DNA of 64,000 nucleotides from Cyclobacterium marinum DSM 745. GTDB taxonomy: Bacteria; Bacteroidota; Bacteroidia; Cytophagales; Cyclobacteriaceae. Position numbers and translations under genes: made by a program. Shown here one piece after another: positions 1 through 7,546 of the stretch; position 1 is the stretch's first letter, and every line of letters begins with the position of its first letter. The notes beneath the pieces are model-generated. The model was not told the DNA's origin and searched no databases. It saw only the letters and a program-made list of their open reading frames with translations. Location: positions 4,756,001 to 4,820,000 of the forward strand of contig NC_015914.1 of assembly GCF_000222485.1 (NCBI RefSeq). The letters run 5' to 3'.

Positions 1-503
1 ACCTCTCCAGTTTGTTTTCGAAATGCAGACACGATGATATTTGGAGGCGTACCGATAAGAGTTGTGAGACCACCCAGTAAAGAAGCAAAGGCTATGGGCA
101 TCAGGATGATTGAAGGAGAATAATTGTGCTTTCTTGCCAGTTGTATGGCAACAGGCATAAATATAGCTAGGGCTCCTATATTGTTCATGAATCCCGAGGC
201 TAAAGCAACAGCACTTGACATAGCAGCGATCTGTAGGCTAAGGTTTTTTCCCACCTTTTCCATTAAGGCAACGATTACATTTACTATGCCTGAATTCTCT
301 AGACCCTTACTTACAACAAGTATAGCGGCTACTGTGATTACAGCCGGATGACTAAATCCTAAAAAGGCACTTTCATATGGGACTAGGCCCAGTATAGCCA
401 ATAAAATTAATGCAGAAAGCGCGACAAGATCATACCTGATCTTTCCCCATATAAAAAACAATAGGGAGAGACCTAGAATTACAAATACCTGAATTTCTTC
501 CAT
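1..503 (-). CDS. SLC13/DASS-type anion permease, N-terminal part (cut by window edge)
   Basis: The gene starts at the ATG at 503-501 and runs off the window, so only about 167 residues are visible. The translation has hydrophobic helices from residue 6 on, then SGFMNNIGALAIFMPVA and GGLTTLIGTPPNIIV. The TLIGTPPN loop is typical of the SLC13/CitT/ArsB ion-transporter superfamily, which moves dicarboxylates, sulfate or related anions with sodium or protons across the inner membrane. The start lies 6 bases after the stop of the acyl-CoA dehydrogenase gene, so the two are probably co-transcribed. The substrate cannot be told from this part; the missing C-terminal half would show whether TrkA-C domains are present. 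Confidence 0.85.
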   Translation of the reverse strand, partial: MEEIQVFVILGLSLLFFIWGKIRYDLVALSALILLAILGLVPYESAFLGFSHPAVITVAAILVVSKGLENSGIVNVIVALMEKVGKNLSLQIAAMSSAVALASGFMNNIGALAIFMPVAIQLARKHNYSPSIILMPIAFASLLGGLTTLIGTPPNIIVSAFRKQTGE

Positions 504-509
504 ATATAC

Positions 510-2807
510 CTAAATGGCGATAGGGGCTGCAAGACAAGCATCCGGAATATTAAATGCATTGACCAATGGGACGGCGTCCTTACGGATATCCCAGCACAAT
601 TGGTTCACCATTTTTCGGATGGCTTTGGATTTACCACCTTCCATATAGCCTTGCTCCAAATACCATCCATTGTGTTTCTCTATCTGATGCAAGGCATAAA
701 GGTCGCAAAGTTGCTTTAGAACTTGCTTAAGTTCAGGGTCGCTTGTTTGCTCAATTTTTTCTATAAATTTCTCTAAAACAACTCTTTCAATAAATGCGAG
801 ACTTAAAGTATAAAGGTGATGTTGGGCAACATTCACCGCATCAAATGGATCCATCCCTTCACTCATTAAGCGTTTTAACCTATTGGCTGCAGAATTTAGA
901 ATGCTGTTTTCTCTGTAATAAAAAGCATTCATGTGAAATTCAGAATCTAAAAGGTGAGCCTCGCCTTTATTTCTGGTGATAATTAAATTCTTTTCGGTTA
1001 GGCTTGTTTTGGCTTTGGCTACCACATAGTCTATGATGGTAAACAAATTCATGTTTTCAAACTGTTCTTTGTATGCACTAAGCCGACTCTTGGCTACAAG
1101 TTGTAGCAATACTGTATTATCTCCCTCAAATGTGGTGTAAACATCTGAGTCATTTTTTAATGCATCAATCCTGTTTTCAGATAAGAAACCTTTGCCACCA
1201 CAAGCTTCTCTACATTCTTGTAGGGTCTCTGTATTGTGCCAAGTAACATAAGATTTTAGCCCTGCTGCCAATGCCTCAATTTCTTGCATTTCTTCTTCTT
1301 TCCTATTCAAAAAACGGTCAGTTACGTACTCCATGGCAAAGTGACAAGCATAAGTTTTAGCCAATAAAGGTAGCATTCTTCGTTGGTGCATTCGGTAGTT
1401 GAGAATGGGTACTTCTGCTGTGCCATCAGGCCCAAACTGCCTTCGTTTATCCGCATACCGTATGGCAATGGTTAGTCCGGATTTTGAGGCAGCAAGAGCT
1501 GAGCGGGGAATTCCAATCCTTCCGCCTACCAAGGTCCCCAACATGGTAAAGAACCTCTTATTGTCACTTGCTATAGGACTTTGAAAATTTCCCTTCTCAT
1601 CAACAGATGAAAATCTGTCCAGCATATTTTCCTTGGGTATTGTGATAGAGTCAAAACTTATCAAACCATTATCTACGCCATTTAAGCCCATTTTTCTTCC
1701 GCAATCGGTGATAGAAATGCCCGGTAAAGTTTTGCCTTCTTCATTTCGCAGTGGAACAATGAATGTACTTACTCCATAATCCTTTCCATCGATGATTAGC
1801 TTGGCAAATACAGTAGCCATCTTACCGTGAAGGGCTGCATTGCCGATGTATTCCTTCCTAGCATTAATATGGGGGGTATGGATTGTGAAGGTTTTTTCTT
1901 TGTGATTGTAAGTGGCAGTGGTTTCGATCCCTCGTACATTTGAACCATGATTGGTTTCAGTCATGGCAAAACAACCCGGAAGTTGTAAGCTTCCTATATC
2001 TTTAAGGTATTTTTCATGGTGTTTTTTAGTTCCCAAGGAAAATACACTCATTCCCCATAATCCAAATTGAACCCCAAATTTAATTACAGTACTTAAATCC
2101 CTATAACTCAGGGTTTCCATTACTGTAAAATATCCTTCCATATCATCAGCTCCTCCATATTCTTTAGGAAAGCCTATGGATCCATAACCTTTATCAGCCA
2201 GCATCTTGCACCATAGAAGTACTTGTTCTCTGTATTCTCTTAAATTTCCCGGGTCTACATAATCAAATTCCTTTTTAGAAATAAAAGATTTGACTTCATC
2301 AATTAGTGGTTTTCTTTTGCCATCTAAAAGGTATGTCAATTTCTCTGTGGCAAATGCTGTTTGGGTTTCATAGGATGTAGAGATATTGGAATGAATAGAC
2401 TTAAAAGTCAAGGCTGCAGATTTACCGATGATTCCCAGTTGATTTTCCAGCTTTCCCAGTTCAATTTCCGCTTTTTCAACAGGAAAAGTTTCTGCGAAAA
2501 TGGGGGCATTCTTTTTTAAAATATCCACACCGATACTTGAAAGGTGAGGGTACGATTTTTCCTCAGCAATTGCCGATTTAATGGTTTGCCACCACATCTC
2601 CAACTCCTCTCTAGATGGTGGAGATTCAGGGTCGAGTTTATTGGTAAGGTATTCTCTATCTTCTTTGCTCAACCAATCAACTTTATTAAAAAAAGACTGA
2701 AAAGCCTTGTGTTCATTGTTTGTAATATTGGCATCTGACCACACCTTATACAAGGTGGGGAGGAGAACAAGACTTCCATGGGTTGGTTGAGAAAGTTTCT
2801 TTTCCAT
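510..2807 (-). CDS. acyl-CoA dehydrogenase / acyl-CoA oxidase-like flavoenzyme
   Basis: This 765-residue protein should oxidise acyl-CoA to enoyl-CoA in fatty-acid beta-oxidation, in the cytoplasm, with FAD. Visible marks are the flavin-binding segment AMTETNHGSN at residues 281-290, RRQFGP near 455-460, ACGGKGFLSENRI near 535-547 and FEGDNTVLLQ at 560-569. The last two are closer to acyl-CoA oxidases than to short (about 380-residue) dehydrogenases, and the length with extra N- and C-terminal extensions fits this long subfamily. Whether electrons go to oxygen or to an electron-transfer flavoprotein cannot be decided from sequence. The SLC13-type permease follows after 6 bases and is likely in the same operon. 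Confidence 0.88.
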   Translation of the reverse strand: MEKKLSQPTHGSLVLLPTLYKVWSDANITNNEHKAFQSFFNKVDWLSKEDREYLTNKLDPESPPSREELEMWWQTIKSAIAEEKSYPHLSSIGVDILKKNAPIFAETFPVEKAEIELGKLENQLGIIGKSAALTFKSIHSNISTSYETQTAFATEKLTYLLDGKRKPLIDEVKSFISKKEFDYVDPGNLREYREQVLLWCKMLADKGYGSIGFPKEYGGADDMEGYFTVMETLSYRDLSTVIKFGVQFGLWGMSVFSLGTKKHHEKYLKDIGSLQLPGCFAMTETNHGSNVRGIETTATYNHKEKTFTIHTPHINARKEYIGNAALHGKMATVFAKLIIDGKDYGVSTFIVPLRNEEGKTLPGISITDCGRKMGLNGVDNGLISFDSITIPKENMLDRFSSVDEKGNFQSPIASDNKRFFTMLGTLVGGRIGIPRSALAASKSGLTIAIRYADKRRQFGPDGTAEVPILNYRMHQRRMLPLLAKTYACHFAMEYVTDRFLNRKEEEMQEIEALAAGLKSYVTWHNTETLQECREACGGKGFLSENRIDALKNDSDVYTTFEGDNTVLLQLVAKSRLSAYKEQFENMNLFTIIDYVVAKAKTSLTEKNLIITRNKGEAHLLDSEFHMNAFYYRENSILNSAANRLKRLMSEGMDPFDAVNVAQHHLYTLSLAFIERVVLEKFIEKIEQTSDPELKQVLKQLCDLYALHQIEKHNGWYLEQGYMEGGKSKAIRKMVNQLCWDIRKDAVPLVNAFNIPDACLAAPIAI

Positions 2808-3128
2808 GCTAAATTTGGGTTTAAGATTTAATACTAATAAGATAAGAAATTATTGCTATGCATATCAATAATCCGACCAAAAAAACGAATTGCCGGGAAT
2901 TAAAATGGAAACCCAACAAGAGTCATGATACCAAATCTAGTCACCTTTTCATGGGACTTCCTTAAAGAAAATAAGAAGGTCGAAAAATAAACTATCAACC
3001 AGAGTCGATGAGAATACTTGTCTTATTAGTGGGCTATATTTTTTAGAAAGTATAAGACTACTTTAAAAAACCTTAACCAACTTTTAATGATTAAAGTGGT
3101 ACCTAGAAGTAAAAATATTTAGCCTTAA
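2808..3128. other. intergenic stretch, no gene seen
   Basis: These 321 AT-rich bases separate the 5' end of the acyl-CoA dehydrogenase gene from the 3' end of the sodium:amino-acid symporter gene, both on the minus strand. They should hold the promoter of the former and the terminator of the latter. I found no clear TAnnTTTG element and no strong hairpin with a T-run. Confidence 0.5.
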
Positions 3129-4559
3129 TCAATTGATTTTATCCCATTCTTTAATATTTTTTATATCTAGACTATTTGAATCAAAAGTAGGATCCAGTCC
3201 TTTTTTCCTTTGATCTACATAGTCTTTGAGGGCAGCCATTGCAGGTTTTCGAAGCAATATAATAGCTATCATATTGAGCCAAGCCATAATCCCAACGCCA
3301 ATGTCACCTAAAGTCCAAGCCAACTCAGCAGTTCTCACAGTTCCATAAAAGGTTGCTATTAAGAGTAAAGCTCTTAGTGCAAATAAAGGCCAATCGCGGT
3401 GCTGATCCTTTTGAAGAAAACTTAAGTTAGTCTCTGCGATATAATAATAAGCCATGATGGTAGTAAAGGCAAAGAAAGCCAGAGAAATGGCAATAAAACC
3501 TGCCCCCAAGTTAGGGAAATGCTCGCTGATAGCGTATTGGGTAAATTCCGGGCCGTAGGTAACGCCCGGGAGATTTTCTACTAAAAATCCCCCTTCTGGA
3601 TTGATTACATTATATTGACCTGTAAAGAGGATCATAAAGGCAGTGGCAGTACAAATGAAAAGAGTATCTACATACACAGAAAATGCTTGCACTAACCCTT
3701 GTTTAACAGGGTGACTTACTTCAGCCGCAGCTGCAGCATGAGGAGCTGTTCCTTGTCCTGCTTCATTGCTGTAAATTCCTCTTTTGATACCCCATGAGAT
3801 TGCCATGCCAAATATACCACCAAATGTAGCTTCAGCGTTGAATGCAGATGTTATGATCAATTTAATTACGCCAGGGATTTCTGTGAAGTTCATGGCCATT
3901 ATAATTATGGCCATTATTATATAGGCCGCAGCCATAAAAGGAACCACTATTTGTGCTACCTTTCCTATACGTTTAACACCTCCAAAAATGATTAGTGCAA
4001 GAAAACCACAAATTACCAAACCTGTGATCCATACAGGTACATTAAAAGCATTTTCTACACTTATGGCAATACTATTACTTTGAACACCAGGCAAAAAGAA
4101 AGCCGTGCTAAGAATGGTGGCAAAAGCAAATAAAACTGCATACCACCTGATTCCCAAACCTTTTTCTATATAAAATGCAGGCCCCCCACGGTACTGACCA
4201 TCTTTAACCTCCTTAAACATCTGTCCTAGGGTGGCTTCTATAAAGGCAGAAGCACTTCCTAAAAAAGCAATGATCCACATCCAGAAAATGGCTCCCGGGC
4301 CTCCCATAGCTATGGCAGTTGCTACACCTGCAATATTTCCTGTTCCCACTCTACCGGAAATGGCGATAGCAAAGGCCTGAAAGGAGGTAACCCCCTTATC
4401 AGAAGATTCTCCACCAAACAGTAATTTGATCATTTCCTTGAAATATCGGATTTGAAGAAATTTTGTAACAAATGAAAAATATATTCCGACACCCAGGCAA
4501 AGTACAATTAAAGCATTACTCCAAATGATGTTGTTAAGGGCGTGTATTATAGACTCCAT
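3129..4559 (-). CDS. alanine/glycine:cation symporter (AGCS family)
   Basis: This 476-residue integral membrane protein belongs to the AGCS (AlsT/DagA) family, which imports alanine or glycine with sodium. The family signatures are clear: GRVGTGNIAGVATAIAMGGP at about residues 69-88, GIKRGIYSNEAGQGTAPHAA near 258-277, and hydrophobic helices over the whole length. Length is normal for the family. It is transcribed alone, away from the CvfB gene, with a 584-base upstream region that contains an inverted repeat at 4673-4698. Substrate preference between alanine, glycine and glutamine is not visible. Confidence 0.93.
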   Translation of the reverse strand: MESIIHALNNIIWSNALIVLCLGVGIYFSFVTKFLQIRYFKEMIKLLFGGESSDKGVTSFQAFAIAISGRVGTGNIAGVATAIAMGGPGAIFWMWIIAFLGSASAFIEATLGQMFKEVKDGQYRGGPAFYIEKGLGIRWYAVLFAFATILSTAFFLPGVQSNSIAISVENAFNVPVWITGLVICGFLALIIFGGVKRIGKVAQIVVPFMAAAYIIMAIIIMAMNFTEIPGVIKLIITSAFNAEATFGGIFGMAISWGIKRGIYSNEAGQGTAPHAAAAAEVSHPVKQGLVQAFSVYVDTLFICTATAFMILFTGQYNVINPEGGFLVENLPGVTYGPEFTQYAISEHFPNLGAGFIAISLAFFAFTTIMAYYYIAETNLSFLQKDQHRDWPLFALRALLLIATFYGTVRTAELAWTLGDIGVGIMAWLNMIAIILLRKPAMAALKDYVDQRKKGLDPTFDSNSLDIKNIKEWDKIN

Positions 4560-4672
4560 ATTGATTGTTTGGCTTAAAAGAATATTTGTTACACAAAGAA
4601 AACCTAAATTAGGTGTAATAATAATTTTGAAGGTAAAAAATTGATCACCAATGATGAATTTACTATAAATAT

Positions 4673-4698
4673 ATCGTTTTGAATGCTTTTAAAACGAT
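4673..4698. promoter_or_regulatory. inverted repeat upstream of the symporter gene
   Basis: The arms ATCGTTTT (4673-4680) and AAAACGAT (4691-4698) are perfect complements around a 10-base spacer. No T-run follows on either strand, so it does not look like a terminator. Its place upstream of the symporter start suggests an operator, which is inference only. Confidence 0.35.
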
Positions 4699-5092
4699 GT
4701 AGGGGCTGCACTACTGCTTAATTCTTGCAAAATAAGCATGTTTTATAATCTGCCCGCTTGTAGGTAGTTCTTGAATTCTGGAATGGAATTACTTGATTAA
4801 AATTACCCATTGTTCATTATCCAGTGTAGGTATACTTCATTACAAAATATCCCCTTTCCTTATAGTAGAGGACTAATTCATAATAAAAGGGCAGCCACTC
4901 TATTTATGGAATGATATGGTAGGGATCCATCAGGGTGCTGTTTGGGAGAAATGGAACCTATTCTTACTATGAGTGAAATTAAAATAAAAAAAGGCCCATA
5001 ATAGATAACTAAGTTCGGAGTGTTATAGCTGGGCAAGTGAATATTTTAGGAGCAACTTATTTGATCCTCGCTAAATCCCTATTAAAAATCAT

Positions 5093-5100
5093 TACCTTTG
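5093..5100 (+). promoter_or_regulatory. possible Bacteroidota -7 element for the CvfB gene
   Basis: TACCTTTG matches the TAnnTTTG -7 consensus of the Bacteroidota housekeeping sigma factor, 43 bases before the start codon. No TTG is present at the expected 19-21 bases upstream, so the match is only half of a promoter. Confidence 0.35.
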
Positions 5101-5143
5101 TCGCAATTTGTAGTCAATTACAAACCATACGGAAATACTAAAT

Positions 5144-5971
5144 ATGAAAGAATTAGGAGTAATCAGTACCTTACCGATCAATAGATTTACGGACAATGGT
5201 GCTTATCTTGCTTTAAGTGATGGAAACGAACTATTGATTCCTAAACGATACCTTAGCGGAGAAGAGAAAGAAGGAGACTTAAAGGAAGTATTTATATATA
5301 CTGATAGTGAAGATAGACCTGTTGCCGTTACAGACAAACCATTGGCATTGTTGGATCAATTTGCCGTAATGGAGGTAAAAGATGTTACAAGTATTGGTGC
5401 TTTTCTAGATTGGGGATTAGAGAAAGATTTATTTCTCCCAAACTCTGAAATGCGCCAGCCTGTATCTCCTGGGGATAAGGTTTTGGTGGTAGTTTGTGTA
5501 GATCATCGAACTTCTCGTTTGATTGCCGTAAGTAAATATGAGGATTTTATTCTTTCCGATACGAGTGGATTTAAAGTTGGGGAGGAAGTGAGTGCTTTAA
5601 TTTTTGATCTATCCGATTTAGGCTATAAGGTTCTTGTCAATGGTTTTTATGAGGGATTGATTTATGCCAATGAAGTTTTTAAGCCTCTAGAAGTAGGGGA
5701 TACGGTTAGGGCATTTATCAAAAAGATCAGAGAGGACAATAAAATCGATTTGATCATTACTCCAATAGGACGTCAGAAGTTTGACGAAGGTGCTGACCAT
5801 ATTTATGATAAACTTAAGGAAGATGGTTTTATCCCATTGACTGACAAATCTTCCCCTGAAGAAATTAAGGAAGCTTTTGGGATGAGTAAGAAGCATTTCA
5901 AGCAATGTATCGGTCAATTGTACCGAAAGAAAATGATTGTGATTAAGGAAGACGGCATTTATAAGGTTTGA
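5144..5971 (+). CDS. cvfB: CvfB/YitL-family S1 RNA-binding protein
   Basis: The 275-residue protein matches the CvfB family (conserved virulence factor B, YitL), cytoplasmic proteins with several S1-like OB folds and a C-terminal winged helix. The N-terminal part reads GVISTLPINRFTDNGAYL, the second S1-like unit follows as VKDVTSIGAFLDWGLEKDLF, and the C-terminal part EEIKEAFGMSKKHFKQ fits the winged helix. Family members bind RNA and affect post-transcriptional regulation; the exact role in Bacteroidota is unknown. The gene is monocistronic by spacing, with a weak hairpin and a nine-T run right after the stop codon. Confidence 0.85.
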   Translation: MKELGVISTLPINRFTDNGAYLALSDGNELLIPKRYLSGEEKEGDLKEVFIYTDSEDRPVAVTDKPLALLDQFAVMEVKDVTSIGAFLDWGLEKDLFLPNSEMRQPVSPGDKVLVVVCVDHRTSRLIAVSKYEDFILSDTSGFKVGEEVSALIFDLSDLGYKVLVNGFYEGLIYANEVFKPLEVGDTVRAFIKKIREDNKIDLIITPIGRQKFDEGADHIYDKLKEDGFIPLTDKSSPEEIKEAFGMSKKHFKQCIGQLYRKKMIVIKEDGIYKV

Positions 5972-5995
5972 GGCCTCTCCTAAAGGTTTTTTTTT
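5967..5995 (+). terminator. weak candidate terminator after the CvfB gene
   Basis: A short imperfect hairpin (TTTGAGG against CCTAAA, one bulged base) overlaps the stop codon and is followed by nine T residues at 5987-5995. The T-run is the main evidence; the stem is weak. Confidence 0.35.
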
Positions 5996-6034
5996 AATTA
6001 TATTATTGATTAAAGGATTTGAAAGAAAATCTGC

Positions 6035-6042
6035 TATTTTTG
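6035..6042 (+). promoter_or_regulatory. possible -7 element for the ROK kinase gene
   Basis: TATTTTTG matches TAnnTTTG and lies about 108 bases before the ROK start codon. No TTG sits at the proper distance upstream, so support is limited. Confidence 0.28.
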
Positions 6043-6149
6043 CCCTATTCATGTATTTTGTTGGTCAGCGTGAGGTTTGCTGTTACTGATCGTTGATCAA
6101 AAGCTTGACTTAGCGGTATTTACATCTTGAAATTTGATTTGAGTATAGA

Positions 6150-7073
6150 ATGGATAACAAAACTGAAGTTTTTTTAGGTATAGATGTGGGGGGAACCCAC
6201 GTAAAAATAGGTCTCGTTGACACCAAGGGCCAAATCATTGAATTTGGCAAAGAAGATACAGGCTTGTTAAGGAAAAGTGCACAAGGATTTAACAAGGCCT
6301 TTGTAGAAGTGGTAGGGAAATACCTGGAGAAAAACCCCGAAGTAAAACATGTGGGTATTGGGCTACCCGGCCTTGTAAGTAAAGATAGGACGACGACCCT
6401 GGAAATTCCTGCGATTTCTGAATTGAACGGGTTCAATCTTAAGGAGGCACTTTTAGAAAATTATCCCGATATCATTTTCCACTTAGAGAATGATGCAAGT
6501 GCAGCAGCCCTGGGAGAATTTCATTTTGGTAAAGGAAATACTTCAGACGATTACCTATTCATTACTTTGGGTACAGGTATTGGCAGTGCTTTGATCCTTG
6601 ATAGAAAAGTGTTTAAAGGAGTAAGAGGTAATGCCATGGAGGTAGGACACATGCTATCCCGAGGAAATAGCAGGTTAGAGCCATTGATCGGCAGAAATGG
6701 AATATTGAATATGGCCAAAAAAATGATGGAGGAATTTCCTGATGAAATTGGTGAGATGGAAGGCCAAGAGCTTGGTATTCACCTATTGGTTGCTTCTGCG
6801 AAAAACAATAATGGTATTGCATTAAGAACTTTTGCTGAACTGGGAGCAATTTTAGGAGAAGCACTTGTTTCTACGATACGAATACTTGATGTTACTGAGA
6901 TTTATTTTGGTGGTGGTATATCTGCAGCCCTGCCTTTTATCAAGCCCCAGTTGGAGAAAACAATTCGTCAATATTTAAGTGCTTACTACCTTACAGATTT
7001 GACCTTGTCTAAAGCCACACTAGAAAACGATGCAGGCACACTTGGTGCAGCTGCATTGTGTTTTATGGATTAA
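6150..7073 (+). CDS. ROK-family sugar kinase, zinc-cysteine motif absent
   Basis: This 307-residue cytoplasmic protein has the ROK/glucokinase fold. The phosphate-binding segment FLGIDVGGTHVKIGLVD is at residues 8-24, the catalytic Asp lies in LENDASAAALGEF (D115), and GTGIGSALI follows at 141-149. The expected next element in ROK kinases is GHxxxxxxGxxCxCGxxGCxE; here EVGHMLSRGNSRLEPLIGRN (from residue 164) keeps the His (H167) but has none of the cysteines. The protein therefore probably lacks the structural zinc site. Substrate could be glucose, N-acetylmannosamine or another hexose, which cannot be read here. It converges with the small lipoprotein gene, overlapping it by 11 bases. Confidence 0.85.
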   Translation: MDNKTEVFLGIDVGGTHVKIGLVDTKGQIIEFGKEDTGLLRKSAQGFNKAFVEVVGKYLEKNPEVKHVGIGLPGLVSKDRTTTLEIPAISELNGFNLKEALLENYPDIIFHLENDASAAALGEFHFGKGNTSDDYLFITLGTGIGSALILDRKVFKGVRGNAMEVGHMLSRGNSRLEPLIGRNGILNMAKKMMEEFPDEIGEMEGQELGIHLLVASAKNNNGIALRTFAELGAILGEALVSTIRILDVTEIYFGGGISAALPFIKPQLEKTIRQYLSAYYLTDLTLSKATLENDAGTLGAAALCFMD

Positions 7074-7455
7074 GCGTTGTAACGGTTACTTCACTAACCT
7101 TATTAATAGCATTGAGTCGAAAAAGAACCTTTAACGGTTCTTTTTCTGTTTTCTGTTCACAACGATCAGAAGGTTCTAAAAAATAAATAAAGAAACTTTG
7201 ACTTTTGTCTACAAGTTCTACCCTGTCCGGTCGTCCAAAGGTGATGATAATTTCCTGGTTGTTTTTGGCTAAAAAAGTATTTTTTAATTTCTTAATCTCC
7301 TCTAAATCCTGTATGCGTAAGCCAAGACATCCGTTTCTGTCTTTCTTCCAATTTTCTATATTTATATCACCTGTTTCTAATTTTCCTGAACATGCATTTA
7401 CAGAAACTAGCAAGAGGAAAAGACAAAGGTATTGGAACAGCGTTTTGAAATTCAT
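7063..7455 (-). CDS. small lipoprotein of unknown function
   Basis: I chose the ATG at 7455-7453, giving 130 residues, because it begins directly with a lipoprotein signal peptide (MNFKTLFQYLCLFLLLVSVNAC). An upstream GTG at 7488 would place 11 more residues before it. After the lipidated Cys (residue 22) the mature part is charged, with two further Cys in NGCLGL and SDRCEQ that might form a disulfide. It looks like a short periplasm-facing protein of the type with a small alpha/beta fold (IITFGRPDRVEL resembles outer-membrane-assembly-like segments), but I do not recognise the family. Its 3' end overlaps the convergent ROK gene and contains a perfect hairpin. Confidence 0.7.
   Translation of the reverse strand: MNFKTLFQYLCLFLLLVSVNACSGKLETGDINIENWKKDRNGCLGLRIQDLEEIKKLKNTFLAKNNQEIIITFGRPDRVELVDKSQSFFIYFLEPSDRCEQKTEKEPLKVLFRLNAINKVSEVTVTTLNP
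7120..7145. terminator. bidirectional-type hairpin serving the ROK gene, inside the convergent gene
   Basis: Arms AAAAAGAACC (7120-7129) and GGTTCTTTTT (7136-7145) are perfectly complementary with a 6-base loop and end in a T-run on both strands. It lies 46 bases after the ROK stop, where a terminator is expected, but inside the last part of the lipoprotein coding region on the other strand. Confidence 0.6.
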
Positions 7456-7546
7456 GAGTAAAACAATAATGGTAACAAATGTTACCACAAAGCTAGTGGG
7501 AAAGTTTGGTTGCTTTATAAGGAATTAAAAAAAAACACTGTTTTTA

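Larger units (their letters stand above)
4560..5143. other. divergent intergenic region, no gene seen
   Basis: This 584-base stretch lies between the divergently transcribed symporter gene and the CvfB-type gene. No open frame in it looks coding. It holds one inverted repeat about 115 bases upstream of the symporter start and a -7 element before the CvfB gene; both are listed separately. Confidence 0.6.

Noticed and set aside
5687..6052. 121-codon minus-strand frame after the CvfB gene
   Set aside because: Most of it is antisense to the CvfB coding region and the rest is AT-rich intergenic DNA with no domain.
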